DNA of 64,000 bases from Deltaproteobacteria bacterium (GTDB lineage: Bacteria; Myxococcota_A; UBA796; UBA2385): NCBI GenBank assembly GCA_016792625.1, contig JAEUKK010000061.1, forward strand, positions 1 through 64,000, in the 5' to 3' direction. The translations under genes were made by a program, and so were the position numbers. The notes under the pieces are model-generated. The model ran no database searches. It saw only the letters and a list, made by a program, of their open reading frames with translations, and was not told where the DNA came from. Shown here piece by piece: positions 39,303 to 47,951 of the stretch (the stretch's first letter is position 1; each line of letters begins with the position of its first letter).

Positions 39303-40696
39303 AGACGGCCCGCAGCAGCTCCCTCTGGTCCCGGCGGCGCGCGCTCCAGCTCGGCGGTGGCCTGCTCTCCCTCCCCTTGCTGCAGGGCTTGACGGCGCGC
39401 CCCGCCCGGGCGGCGATCGGCGCGAGCCCGAAGCGGCTGATCGTGCTGCACACCGGCCAAGGCTGCGTGCTCCCCATGCACACCCCGGTGGGCACCGCCT
39501 CATCCTTCAGCCTGACCGACTGCCTCGAGCCCCTCTCCCACCTGCAAGACCGGCTGGTGGTGATCTCGGGCCTCGATAACCGGGCAGCCTCGATCAACAG
39601 CGTGGGGAACGCCCACCAGCAGGCCAACCTCAGCGTGTTCACCGGCCAGCCCTTCGCCGTGCAGGACACGAGCCGCTTGACCCCGGCGGGCCCGAGCTTC
39701 GAGCAGGTGCTCACCGAGCGCATCGCCGGCGACACCCCCTTCGGGCGCATTGACCTCGCCGTGGGCGCCGGGGGCGCCGCGGGCTTCTACACCACAGACC
39801 GCTTCTACGCGGGCACCAACGACCCGATCGTCAGCATGAACGACCCCTTTGTGGCGCTCACGCGGATTTTTGGTGATGGGGGTGTCTCTCCCGCCGATGC
39901 TTGGGCGCTGCGGGCCCGGCGGGCGAGCGTGCTCGACGCGGTCAGCGACCAGCTGCGGTTGCTGCGGCCCCGCCTCGACGCCGAGGCGAAGCTGCGCCTC
40001 GACGCCCACGCCGACAAGCTCCAGGCGCTTGAGGCCCGCGTCATCGCGGGGCTGGGCGAGTGTGCGCGACCGTCCTTTTTGACCCCCGCCGGCTACGACT
40101 ATAGCTATGACGACGATGTCTCGGTCGAGCTGATGGTCGACATCCTCGTGTCGGCGATGTCCTGTGACTATGCGCGGGTGGGCACCCTCGAGCTGACCAA
40201 TACCCATGACCATGCCTTTCCCTGGCTGTGGGCCGAGAACGGGGGGCCGATCTTCGAGGCCGCGGTGTGGGACAATTGGCACGCGCTCGTGCACGCCGAC
40301 TACCAGCCAGGGATGGAGGTGGTCTATCGCTGGTATATGCGCGTGCTCGCCGCGCTGCTCGACCGGCTGGCCGAGACCGAGGACGCCGACGGGGACAACA
40401 TGCTGGACGGCACCTTGGTGGTCTGGATGCCCGAGTTCAGCTCGGGGCGCCACTGGGTGCGCAACCTGCCGGCGGTGCTCGCTGGGCACCTTGGGGCGGG
40501 CGTGGGCGGGCGTTGGCTCGACTTCTTGCCCCTCCCCGCCGATGAACTGCACGCGCGCCCCGACGGGGGCTACATCGACGGCGGCGCGACCACCCAGCAG
40601 CTGTTCACCAGCATCCTGCAGATGTTTGGCGGCAGCGACGCCCACTTTGGGGTCGACGACCCCAGCGCGCCCCCGGGGCCCTTGCCCGGGCTCTGA
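39299..40696 (+). CDS. DUF1552 family protein with Tat signal
   Basis: 465 residues; ATG overlaps the previous stop (ATGA). Twin-arginine signal RRRALQLGGGLLSLPLLQGL with cleavage near ARA. The rest follows the DUF1552 pattern: LTDCLEPLSHLQDRLVVISGLDN, SFEQVLTERIA, LDAVSDQLRLLRPRLDAEAKLRLD, and a C-terminal metal-site-like stretch with ELTNTHDHAFPWL and LDGTLVVWMPEFSSGRHW. DUF1552 is related to DUF1501 and to the alkaline phosphatase/sulfatase fold, but the catalytic role is unknown. Export by Tat implies folding or cofactor loading in the cytoplasm. Last gene of the three-gene operon. Confidence 0.9.
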   Translation: MKTARSSSLWSRRRALQLGGGLLSLPLLQGLTARPARAAIGASPKRLIVLHTGQGCVLPMHTPVGTASSFSLTDCLEPLSHLQDRLVVISGLDNRAASINSVGNAHQQANLSVFTGQPFAVQDTSRLTPAGPSFEQVLTERIAGDTPFGRIDLAVGAGGAAGFYTTDRFYAGTNDPIVSMNDPFVALTRIFGDGGVSPADAWALRARRASVLDAVSDQLRLLRPRLDAEAKLRLDAHADKLQALEARVIAGLGECARPSFLTPAGYDYSYDDDVSVELMVDILVSAMSCDYARVGTLELTNTHDHAFPWLWAENGGPIFEAAVWDNWHALVHADYQPGMEVVYRWYMRVLAALLDRLAETEDADGDNMLDGTLVVWMPEFSSGRHWVRNLPAVLAGHLGAGVGGRWLDFLPLPADELHARPDGGYIDGGATTQQLFTSILQMFGGSDAHFGVDDPSAPPGPLPGL

Positions 40697-40850
40697 GCGT
40701 GGTGACCCCGCTGCTCCGACGCGGCCCCCGCGGGGAGGGTCTGTCATGCCTTGGCAATTTCATCGGGGACAGTGTCGCGGAGAGCGTGCGGTCTCTGAGG
40801 GGCTCGGGGGTCTCTAGGGACTCTGATAGGCGGAGAAATTATGCAGTGGG

Positions 40851-40889
40851 CCTGCAGGGTCTGCGGGCCCGACCTGCAGACCCTGCAGG
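40851..40889. promoter_or_regulatory. Perfect 14-bp inverted repeat, candidate enhancer site
   Basis: CCTGCAGGGTCTGC and GCAGACCCTGCAGG flank an 11-nt spacer. It lies 113-151 bp upstream of the start point predicted for the sigma-54 promoter at 40976, the normal position of an activator binding site. GGTCTG half-sites recur nearby (40736 and 40959-40973). As an RNA it would also form a very stable hairpin, but no T-run follows. Confidence 0.55.
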
Positions 40890-40975
40890 GAGGTGCCGTG
40901 TGCCCGCCGGCGCGCGCACTTGAGGATGGCGTGCTGGACGGCCTCGGGTGGACGAGATGGGTCTGGGGGGTCTGT

Positions 40976-40991
40976 TGGCACGTGCCTTGCT
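40976..40991 (+). promoter_or_regulatory. Consensus sigma-54 promoter
   Basis: TGGCACGTGCCTTGCT fits TGGCACG-N4-TTGCW at every conserved position with correct spacing. Start point near 41002, about 50 nt before the ATG of the EF-hand lipoprotein. The rest of this 356-bp gap (40697-41052) has no gene. Confidence 0.8.
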
Positions 40992-41052
40992 TGATGGGGG
41001 TCGCCACCCCGGGCGGTCATCCCGACCAGCCCCGGGCCCGGCAGGAGTCCCC

Positions 41053-41982
41053 ATGCGCACCGTCACCACCGCTGCCTCTGCTCTTCGCTCCACCTCCGCC
41101 GTGCGGGCGCCGGCGCTCCTGCTGCTGCTCTCGCTGCCCGGCGTGGGCGGCTGCGCGGCCCTCGACAAGGCCGGCTCGATCGACGAGCTGCTGCTCAGCG
41201 CCGTGTCGGGGGAGGAGGACACCCTCGGCGCCTCGGCCAGCGGCGCGCGGCGCGGGGTCGACGCGGCGGTGGCCGACGAGCCCACCGCTCCGCCGCCGAT
41301 GTTCCGGGAGTGCGACGCCGAGGGCGAGTTCGTCGGGCTGCTCGGCGTCTACGACGAGGACGCCAGCGGCGCGCTCGAGGGCGGAGAGGCGGAGCGCGCC
41401 GAGGCCGAGCAGGGTGGCCACCCGGGCGGCCCGCGCGAGGGCCTGCTGCACATGCTGCGCGTCGTCTACGACATCGACCGCAGCGGCGCCTTCGAGGACA
41501 GCGAGCTGACGGTCATCTTCGAGGACTTCACCGCCCGCTGCGCGGCCATCCACGCCGAGCTGATCCTGCGTTTTGACGCCGATGGGGACGGGGAGCTGTC
41601 CGAGGCCGAGCAGGAGACCGCCCGCGCCACCCACGAGGAGGAGATCGCCGCTGAGCGCGAGGAGGGCCTCGCCTGCCTCGCCGAGGGGGAGCGCCCCGAG
41701 GGGCCGCCGCCGGGGGAGGGCGAGGGTGGTCGGCCCGAGGGCGGGCGCGGTGAGGGTGAGCGCGGCGAGGGTGAGCGCGGCGAGGGTGTCCGCGGCGAGG
41801 GTGAGCGCCCCGCGGGCCCGCCCCCCTTCGGCCCGCTCGAGGCCGAGTTCGACGCGGACGGTGACGGCGCCCTCTCCGAGGCTGAGCTCGGCACCCTGCG
41901 CGAGACGCTGCGCGCCCGCGTGCGCTCGGGTGAGCGGCCGGCCCCGGCCTGCGCCGAGGCCAGCGACACCGCGGCGGGCTGA
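41053..41982 (+). CDS. EF-hand lipoprotein
   Basis: 309 residues from the ATG with AGGAG 5 nt upstream. The signal ends GVGGC (Cys 34). Four EF-hand-like loops are visible: DEDASGALEGGE, DIDRSGAFEDSE, DADGDGELSEAE and DADGDGALSEAE. The pairs are separated by a stretch of GEGERGEG repeats. Two loops (the last two) fit the calcium consensus well; the first two are less regular. The product is probably a calcium-binding outer-membrane lipoprotein. Expression should depend on sigma-54 and the activator that binds the inverted repeat upstream. It converges with the FG-GAP lipoprotein gene. Confidence 0.82.
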   Translation: MRTVTTAASALRSTSAVRAPALLLLLSLPGVGGCAALDKAGSIDELLLSAVSGEEDTLGASASGARRGVDAAVADEPTAPPPMFRECDAEGEFVGLLGVYDEDASGALEGGEAERAEAEQGGHPGGPREGLLHMLRVVYDIDRSGAFEDSELTVIFEDFTARCAAIHAELILRFDADGDGELSEAEQETARATHEEEIAAEREEGLACLAEGERPEGPPPGEGEGGRPEGGRGEGERGEGERGEGVRGEGERPAGPPPFGPLEAEFDADGDGALSEAELGTLRETLRARVRSGERPAPACAEASDTAAG

Positions 41983-42052
41983 GCACGGCGCCGCCCCCCG
42001 TCCGGCGCGCCGCCCCGTTGGGTGCGGCCGCTGGCGGGGCAGGGTCGGGCGA

Positions 42053-44449
42053 TCAGAGCCCGAGGACGCCCGAAAACACGCTGGCGGAGCCATAGCTCCC
42101 CGCGCCGGCCGAGGCCCCCGTGTAGACGTCGCCGATGCCATCGCCGTTGAAGTCACCGAGGGCGACCCCGAAGCCGTTGGCGTCGGAGGCAGCGGCGCCC
42201 TCGAGCCAGAAGGCGAGGTCGTCGGCGTCGGTGGTGCCCGAGGGCGTGGCGCTGCCGAGGCTCACGTAGGCCGCGCCTGCGTCGGCGGCAGGTGTGTCCC
42301 AGCCCCAGGCGCCGATCACCAAGTCTTCGTAGCTGTCGGAATTGACGTCGTCGCCCCCGGCAAGGTCGCAGCCAAACAGGTCAAAGGGGTTGACCCCGAG
42401 CAGGGTCGCGTCCATGGCGTTGTTGGGGATCACCCCCAATCGGCGCGACGGTCCGCCAAGGTAGATAAAGACAGCCCCCGAGTTATATCCATTTTGGTCA
42501 TACCAGTGACCAGATGCCACGAGCTCGTCGTATCCATCACCGTTGATGTCTGTGCCCTCTGCGACGGCGTAGCCAAAGGCGGTGTCTGCGCCCGGGAAGC
42601 CGGGGCCGTTGAGGGTCGCGTCGGCGCTCGCGGCGATGGTGGTGCCCGTGAAGCGGGCTGCATCCCCGTAGTGAAGGTATACCTTGCCCCAGCTCGCGCC
42701 GTGGGCGCTGTTGAGCGGCTCGCCCAGCGCTAGGTCATTGAGCCCGTCACCATCATGGTCAAGGGCGCCGATCGAGTAGCGCTGGCCCAGCTCGCCGTTC
42801 GAGAGCCCGCCCGAGAAGTTTGGGGTGCTCGTCGACACGGTGGTGCTCGCATCGGGAGCGGGGCTGCCATAGATCAGGTACACCGCGCCGTAGCGCAGGG
42901 CGTCTGCCGGCCCGCCGATGAGCAGGTCGTCGAAGCCATCCCCGTCGACATCACCGGCCCCCGCGACAGAGGTCGCGAAGCGGGCGTTGGACGTCCCGCG
43001 CCGATATGCGGCGTCCGCGGCGCTCGTGCTGAGCCCCCCGCTGAGCCGCGTTGGGCCGCCGAGGAAGAGGTACGCGGCACCACTGTAGGCGAGCAGCGTG
43101 CTGTCGCCAGGCGCGCCGACCACCATGTCGTCGTAGCCGTCTTGGTTGACGTCGCCGACGATATCGACCTGATGACCCAGGTACGAGTAGCGGCCCGCCC
43201 CGGTGATGATCGCCGGGGCGCTGGCCAGCGGGCCGCCGCTGGGGGAGGCGCTGCCGTAGAGGACATAGGCCCGCCCGGTCCCGGAGCGACTGATCGGGTC
43301 GCTATACGGGGCCCCGATGATGAGGTCACCATATCCGTCGCCGTCCAGATCTCCGTCTGCGCCGAGCGCCTCGCCGGCGTACTCGATGATGACCTCTCCT
43401 GACCAGGTCGCGTCGAGCTCGGTGGCGGGAATGGCACCGCTGGGTTCGCAGCCGGCCGCCGTGCCGTCGCAGTTGTTGTCGACACCGTCGTGGCAGACCT
43501 CGGCGATGTCGGGGCGCACGCCGGGGCGGGTGTCGTCGCAGTCGGTGTCGTCCGCGCTCGTTCCGGCTGGCGCGGCGCAGGCGGCGACGGGGACGGAGCC
43601 GCTCGCGCCGTAGCCGTCGGTGTCGGCGTCGGTATAGAACCAGCGCGCCGTGCTTGGATCGACGTCGCTGTCGTCGTCATCGGCGAGCCCATCACAGTCG
43701 TCGTCGAGCCCTGCGTTGCAGACCTCGGGCGCGCCGGGGTGGACCTCGGGCGCGCGGTCATCGCAGTCGTCGCCGGTGGCCACATAGCCGTCGGGCGCTG
43801 TGCATGCCTGGGTGGTGTATTCTGTGCCACCATATCCGTCACGGTCAATGTCACCGAAGAAGAGCGGTCCAACGGATATGCTGGGGTCCGTGTCGTCGCA
43901 GTCGCCGCTGGCAAGGCTCTCGCCCTCGCCGACCACGCAGGTCGTTGAGGCCATGGTGGCGTCGCCGACCCCGTCGCGGTCGGCGTCGACGTAGACGGTC
44001 AACGCTGCGCCGTCGACCACGTCGGGGTCGTCGAGGTCGAGCAGGCCGTCGCAGTCGTTGTCGGCGCCATCGCAGCGCTCGGCGGCGCCCGGATGGGCGT
44101 CGGCGTTGGTGTCATCGCAGTCGTCGTTGCTCTCGACGAAGCCCGGCGTGGGGCCGCAGAGCGGCGCGCTGATGTCGGCTGAGCCGTGCCCGTCGCCATC
44201 GGCGTCGACCCAGAGGGTGGTCGGCGCGCCGAGGGTGGCGTCGGCGTCGTCGCAGTCCTCGCCGAGCTGGATCCCGTCGCCGTCGGCGTCGAGGGTCGGC
44301 GCCCCGCCGGTGTCGTCGTCGGGCGCCCCGCCGGTGTCGTCGTCAGGCCCCCCGCCAGTGTCGTCAGCGGGGGCGGCGCCCTTGTCTGGCGCCGGGCCCT
44401 CGGCGCAGGCGGTCAACAGGGCGAGCGCGATCAGGCGGGCGTGGCGCAT
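42053..44449 (-). CDS. FG-GAP/MopE-repeat lipoprotein
   Basis: 798 residues; ATG with GAGGTG 3 nt upstream. Lipobox LTAC (Cys 15), acidic DDTGGAP repeats, then seven or so MopE-like units (DADGDG, DCDDTNADAHPGAAERCDGADNDCDG) and a C-terminal beta-propeller of FG-GAP/integrin-alpha-like blades: GDLDGDGYGDLIIGAPYSD, GDVNQDGYDDMVVGAPGDS, GDVDGDGFDDLLIGGP, DHDGDGLNDLALGEP, TDINGDGYDELVASGH, GDVNSDSYEDLVIGAWG and GDFNGDGIGDVYTGAS. Each blade carries a calcium loop. The layout suggests a surface adhesin or ligand-binding protein. The MopE units relate it to the fibro-slime protein, but with a different period and sequence. Confidence 0.9.
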   Translation of the reverse strand: MRHARLIALALLTACAEGPAPDKGAAPADDTGGGPDDDTGGAPDDDTGGAPTLDADGDGIQLGEDCDDADATLGAPTTLWVDADGDGHGSADISAPLCGPTPGFVESNDDCDDTNADAHPGAAERCDGADNDCDGLLDLDDPDVVDGAALTVYVDADRDGVGDATMASTTCVVGEGESLASGDCDDTDPSISVGPLFFGDIDRDGYGGTEYTTQACTAPDGYVATGDDCDDRAPEVHPGAPEVCNAGLDDDCDGLADDDDSDVDPSTARWFYTDADTDGYGASGSVPVAACAAPAGTSADDTDCDDTRPGVRPDIAEVCHDGVDNNCDGTAAGCEPSGAIPATELDATWSGEVIIEYAGEALGADGDLDGDGYGDLIIGAPYSDPISRSGTGRAYVLYGSASPSGGPLASAPAIITGAGRYSYLGHQVDIVGDVNQDGYDDMVVGAPGDSTLLAYSGAAYLFLGGPTRLSGGLSTSAADAAYRRGTSNARFATSVAGAGDVDGDGFDDLLIGGPADALRYGAVYLIYGSPAPDASTTVSTSTPNFSGGLSNGELGQRYSIGALDHDGDGLNDLALGEPLNSAHGASWGKVYLHYGDAARFTGTTIAASADATLNGPGFPGADTAFGYAVAEGTDINGDGYDELVASGHWYDQNGYNSGAVFIYLGGPSRRLGVIPNNAMDATLLGVNPFDLFGCDLAGGDDVNSDSYEDLVIGAWGWDTPAADAGAAYVSLGSATPSGTTDADDLAFWLEGAAASDANGFGVALGDFNGDGIGDVYTGASAGAGSYGSASVFSGVLGL

Positions 44450-45193
44450 GGGCACCTCGGGGGTGAAGCGGTGTGGTTGAGACCGGGTGAGGACGGCCGT
44501 GGTCCCGACCCGCCAGCTGCGCCGCGGGTGCGCGGCGGTGTGGTCCGCGGGGCCGCAGGGCGGGTGCGGCGTGGCCTTCGGTCGCGTGAGGGGCGCAGCG
44601 TAGCACGGGCCGGGGCGGCGGCGACCCACGGGGTGCGCACCGAGGCTGGCCAGAGAGGCGGCGCGCGGTCGACCTGCAGGGGGCCCCGATCCGGGTCGAC
44701 CCTCTGCGCCTGGCGAGGCGCCACCCCGGCCGGGTTCGAGGCGCGGGGTCGGCCGCTGCGCGACCGGCGGGCGACCGGCGGGCGACCGGGGGGCTGGGCT
44801 TGGCGGGCGCTCGGGTCGGAGGGCAGCCGGGCGCGGGGCAGCACCGTCCAGCCCCCGCGCTGCGCGCGGTCTGGCGTGGGGTGATCGCGGCGCCGAGTTG
44901 ATCTGCCCGCAGCGCGGCGCGGGCCGCCCGCAGCGCGGGGCGTAGCCTCAGCCGGTCAGCGGCGCGCGGTTCGTGTCCCGCGCGTGGAGCTGGGCGCCAG
45001 GGCGGGTCCACGCGCCGCGGTCAGCGCCCCGCCATCGCGGAGGGCCGCAGGGGCCCGCGCTCGGGGGCTTGCCTGCGGCGACCGGGCGGCTGCAGAGCGG
45101 ACCGGCTCAACCGCGCCCACGAAGCCCAGGCCCTCTCGTCACGCGCACCCCGACGCGGCGGGGCTTGGAGCTGCGGAGGGCTGCGGAAAAGAG
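44450..45193. other. 744-bp region without a recognisable gene
   Basis: Open frames here are short and have GC-biased composition on all strands. It contains three direct copies of GCGACCGGCGG (about 44760-44786) and, near 45060-45080, GC palindromes like those in other spacers. It lies upstream of the FG-GAP gene and downstream of the tRNA genes. No promoter with confidence. Confidence 0.4.
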
Positions 45194-45268
45194 TGGCGAC
45201 CCCAACGGGAATCGAACCCGTGTTGCCGGAATGAAAATCCGGAGTCCTGACCGTTAGACGATGGGGTC
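45194..45268 (-). tRNA. tRNA-Glu (anticodon TTC)
   Basis: 75 nt with all four arms. Acceptor GACCCCA/TGGGGTC, D-arm region ATCGTCTAACGGTCAGGAC, anticodon stem with loop TTTTCAT, T-arm GGGTTCGATTCCC, discriminator G and encoded CCA. The TTC anticodon reads GAA/GAG. It lies 16 nt downstream of tRNA-Lys and is probably cotranscribed. Confidence 0.95.
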
Positions 45269-45284
45269 TTGGGAGGGCGGCGGG

Positions 45285-45360
45285 TGGTGGGTCGCGTGGG
45301 ACTCGAACCCACGACCCTCGGCTTAAAAGGCCGGTGCTCTGCCGACTGAGCTAGCGACCC
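45285..45360 (-). tRNA. tRNA-Lys (anticodon TTT)
   Basis: 76 nt: acceptor GGGTCGC/GCGACCC, D-arm AGCTCAGTCGGCAGAGCA, anticodon loop CTTTTAA, T-arm GTGGGTTCGAGTCCCAC, discriminator A and encoded CCA. Confidence 0.95.
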
Positions 45361-45387
45361 GCGAGGGACCGCGCCGCGCGCCGAGGC

Positions 45388-45414
45388 CTTATCGAAGCCG
45401 GCGGCGGCCGTCAA
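45388..45414 (-). promoter_or_regulatory. Sigma-70-type promoter of the tRNA pair
   Basis: On the minus strand TTGACG, a 15-nt spacer and GATAAG (or 16 nt and ATAAGG), with a start point about 20 nt before tRNA-Lys. Spacing is slightly short but the -35 is good for a stable-RNA promoter in high-GC DNA. Confidence 0.5.
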
Positions 45415-45443
45415 CGCGGGGCGCGCTCCTGTTGGGCGCTGGC

Positions 45444-46394
45444 TCAGAGCGCGTTGAGGGCCTTGAGGCCTTCCTTGGCCTTGGAGTTGCTCTTGTCGAT
45501 GCTGAGGATGTGCTCGAACTGCGCCCGCGCGCTCGTGTGCATGCCCGTTTCAACGTAGAGCTCGGCGAGGACAATGCGGTACTCGACGTTCTCGCCATCG
45601 AGCGCCACAGCTTGGCGCAGGTGTTGGAGGGCGGCTTTGCTGTCCTCGTCGAGCTTCTTGGTGAGCAGGCCCAGCCGGTAGTAGGCGCGCGGGTCGCGGA
45701 GCCCGTACTCGATGGCCTTCTGGTACGAGGCCTGCGCCTGTCGGTGGTTGGCGAAGCTCTCGGCGTTCTCGGCGGCGGCGAGGAACTGCTTGGCCTGGAT
45801 GATGCGCGCCTCTCGGCGCGCGCTCTCGGCGTCGGCCTTGTACTGGGCGTTGTTGGGGTCAAAAGTCAGCGCCATGCTCAGCGCGTTGCTGGCCTTGACG
45901 ACTTGGCCTTCTTTGAGCGCGGCCAGGCCCTCGGCGTGCAGGGCCGCGGCCCGCCCCAAGCGCTCTTTGAGCTGGTTGCGCATCTCTTCGACCGCCTTGG
46001 ACATCGCGCGGTCGGGTGGGCGGGGCAGCCGGGGCGCGGGCGCCGCCCCGGGGGGCTGCGCGGCGCTGGCCGTGCGGGGCGCGGGGCGCGCGGGCGCGGC
46101 CGGCCGGCTGCGGTCGTAGGCGGCGCGGGTCGCCGGGTTCGACAAGATCCGGTAGGACTCGGTGACCGCGAGGAAGACTTGATCGAGCTTCTCGCGGAAG
46201 GGGCCGAGCTCTTTGCGGAAGAAGCGGTCGGGGTGCCAGTTGCGGGAGCGCTCGTAGAACGCTCGCTGGATGTCGGAGGCGGGTGCCCCGGGATTGACGC
46301 CCAGCAGGCCATAGTGGTCGCGTGACTCTGCGATCACCGCCAGCTGGGTCAGGGTCTCGCGCTCGGCGGCGGTGAGCTCAATGCCGTCGTCCAT
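45444..46394 (-). CDS. J-domain protein with TPR repeats
   Basis: 316 residues. Residues about 26-95 form a J-domain: DHYGLLGVNPGAPASDIQRAF, the essential HPD in NWHPDRF, and YRILSNPATRAAYDRSR. A Pro/Ala-rich linker follows, then a helical C-terminal half with TPR-like pairs (ALSMALTFDPNNAQYKADAE, YQKAIEYGLRDPRAYYRLGL, LRQAVALDGENVEYRIVLAEL, FEHILSIDKSNSKAKEGL). J-domain proteins stimulate Hsp70 ATPase; the TPR part should bind the client or partner. Not part of a dnaK operon; this type, without the Cys-rich region, is a co-chaperone of specialised use. The stop lies 80 bp upstream of tRNA-Lys on the same strand. Confidence 0.88.
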   Translation of the reverse strand: MDDGIELTAAERETLTQLAVIAESRDHYGLLGVNPGAPASDIQRAFYERSRNWHPDRFFRKELGPFREKLDQVFLAVTESYRILSNPATRAAYDRSRPAAPARPAPRTASAAQPPGAAPAPRLPRPPDRAMSKAVEEMRNQLKERLGRAAALHAEGLAALKEGQVVKASNALSMALTFDPNNAQYKADAESARREARIIQAKQFLAAAENAESFANHRQAQASYQKAIEYGLRDPRAYYRLGLLTKKLDEDSKAALQHLRQAVALDGENVEYRIVLAELYVETGMHTSARAQFEHILSIDKSNSKAKEGLKALNAL

Positions 46395-46544
46395 GGGGCC
46401 TCTCCGGGCTGCGGGCCCCGGGGGCGACCGGGACGCGGCCGCGAGCGTAACCCGGCGCGCGGGCGGGCCGGCGCGGCGGGCGCCGGGAGGGGGCTGGGAA
46501 GGGGGGAGCTCGAAAGAACGTCGAGCACGTTGTTGCAGCCGCGC

Positions 46545-47840
46545 TTAGCGGGCTGTGCGGCGCGGAGCCGCCGCCCGTGCTGGGCCCTCGGGACCGCTGG
46601 GCGGCGGGGCGGCTGGGCCGGGGGTGGCGGCGTCTGCCTCTGGGGTGGGGCCCGCGGCGCGCGCGTGCGGGTGCGCGTCGCGGTAGACGCGCAGGAGCCA
46701 GCCCGGGTCGACGTGGGTGTAGCGCTGCGTGGTGTGCAGGCTGGCGTGGCCGAGCTGCTCTTGAATGGTTCGCAGGTCGGCGCCCGCGGCCAGCAGGTGG
46801 GTGGCGCAGGTGTGGCGCAGCGCGTGGGGGTGCAGCCCAGGCGCGCCGTTGAAGCGGCCCGCGTCGGCGACCACGGTGAAGGCGGCCCGGGTCGACAGCC
46901 GCCCCCCGCGGTGGTTGCGGAGCAGGGCGCCGCCGGGCGGGTCGGGCGCCTCGGCGTGGGGGCGTTCAGGTCGGGCGAGCAGCCAAGCCGTGATCGCGTC
47001 GGCGGCGGGCGGGCCGAACGGCACGATGCGCTCCTTGTTGCCTTTGCCGCGCACCCGGACCAGTCGCTGCTCGATATCGACGTGCTGCACGTCGAGAGCG
47101 CAGGCTTCATCGACCCGCAGCCCGGCCCCGTAGAGCAGCTCGAGCAGCGCGCGGTTGCGCAGCGCGAACCAGCCGGACTGGGGCGGATGCTCCACGACCG
47201 CCGCCGCCTCATCCACGTCGAGGAAGCGGGGCGCGGGGCGCGGGGCGCGGGGCGCTTTGAGGCGCAGGGCGGGGTCGACCTCCAGGCCGCGCTCGGCGAC
47301 CAAGTAGGCATAGAAGCTGCGAATCGCGGCGATCTTTCGGGCCAAGCTGGATGGCGTGAGCTCGGTGTGTCGGCTGAGGTGGCGCCGCAGCGCGGGCAGG
47401 CGGGCCGCGCGCAGCGGCGTCGGCGCGAGGTCGTCCGCCAGGGCGGTGAGCTCGCGGGCGTAGGCGCGCAGCGTGTGGGGAGATCGCCCCTCGCCCAGCC
47501 GCAGGTCGTGGAGCCAAGCGGCGAGGTCGGGGTCGGCCGCGGATGGGGGGGCGGGCGCTGCTGGGCTGCGCCGAGGCGCGGAGCCTGCTGCCGGTCGGGC
47601 CCCCCGCGCTTGCGCAGCGGGCGGGCGCTCCGGCGCGGCGGAGGTCTGCTCGGGCGGCGGGGGAGGCTGCGCTGGGGCGGCCGTCGGCCGGGCGAGGCCG
47701 GTCGCGGGGTGTGCGGGGCGTGCGGGCCTGGGCACAGCGGGCCTCGGGTGTGGAGCGGTCGGCGGGTCCGCCGCCGCCTTGTGTGCGGCGCGGCCGGTTG
47801 GTGGGGTGCCTTGCCCGCCCTCGCCTCGTGGTGTACCCAT
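46545..47840 (-). CDS. Tyrosine recombinase, XerC/XerD type, with Pro-rich N-terminus
   Basis: 431 residues from the ATG chosen here, but the start is uncertain because neither it nor the ATG at 47864 has a clear ribosome-binding site. The first 105 or so residues are Pro/Ala-rich and have no fold signature. The core-binding domain begins DLAAWLHDLRLGEGRSPHTLRAY. The catalytic set is intact: Arg in LYGAGLRVDEA, Lys in RGKGNKERIVPFG, HPHALRHTCATHLL, LGHASLHTTQRYTHV with the nucleophile Tyr. A 60-residue Pro/Ala tail follows. Sequence fits the Xer proteins that resolve chromosome dimers at dif. It is divergent from topA. Confidence 0.85.
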   Translation of the reverse strand: MGTPRGEGGQGTPPTGRAAHKAAADPPTAPHPRPAVPRPARPAHPATGLARPTAAPAQPPPPPEQTSAAPERPPAAQARGARPAAGSAPRRSPAAPAPPSAADPDLAAWLHDLRLGEGRSPHTLRAYARELTALADDLAPTPLRAARLPALRRHLSRHTELTPSSLARKIAAIRSFYAYLVAERGLEVDPALRLKAPRAPRPAPRFLDVDEAAAVVEHPPQSGWFALRNRALLELLYGAGLRVDEACALDVQHVDIEQRLVRVRGKGNKERIVPFGPPAADAITAWLLARPERPHAEAPDPPGGALLRNHRGGRLSTRAAFTVVADAGRFNGAPGLHPHALRHTCATHLLAAGADLRTIQEQLGHASLHTTQRYTHVDPGWLLRVYRDAHPHARAAGPTPEADAATPGPAAPPPSGPEGPARAAAPRRTAR

Positions 47841-47951
47841 AAGCGGCTGAGGTTGGCCCGCCATCAGGGCGGTCGGCGCGCTGCGCTGCGCCGTCTGCCC
47901 GCTGGATCGCTCCACCGCCGGACCTCCTCCCCGTCGCCCCCCTGGAAGGTC

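Noticed and set aside
44450..45193. Several open frames of 60-230 codons in the gap before the FG-GAP lipoprotein
   Set aside because: They overlap each other on both strands, have no ribosome-binding sites or recognisable domains, and look like GC-bias frames.
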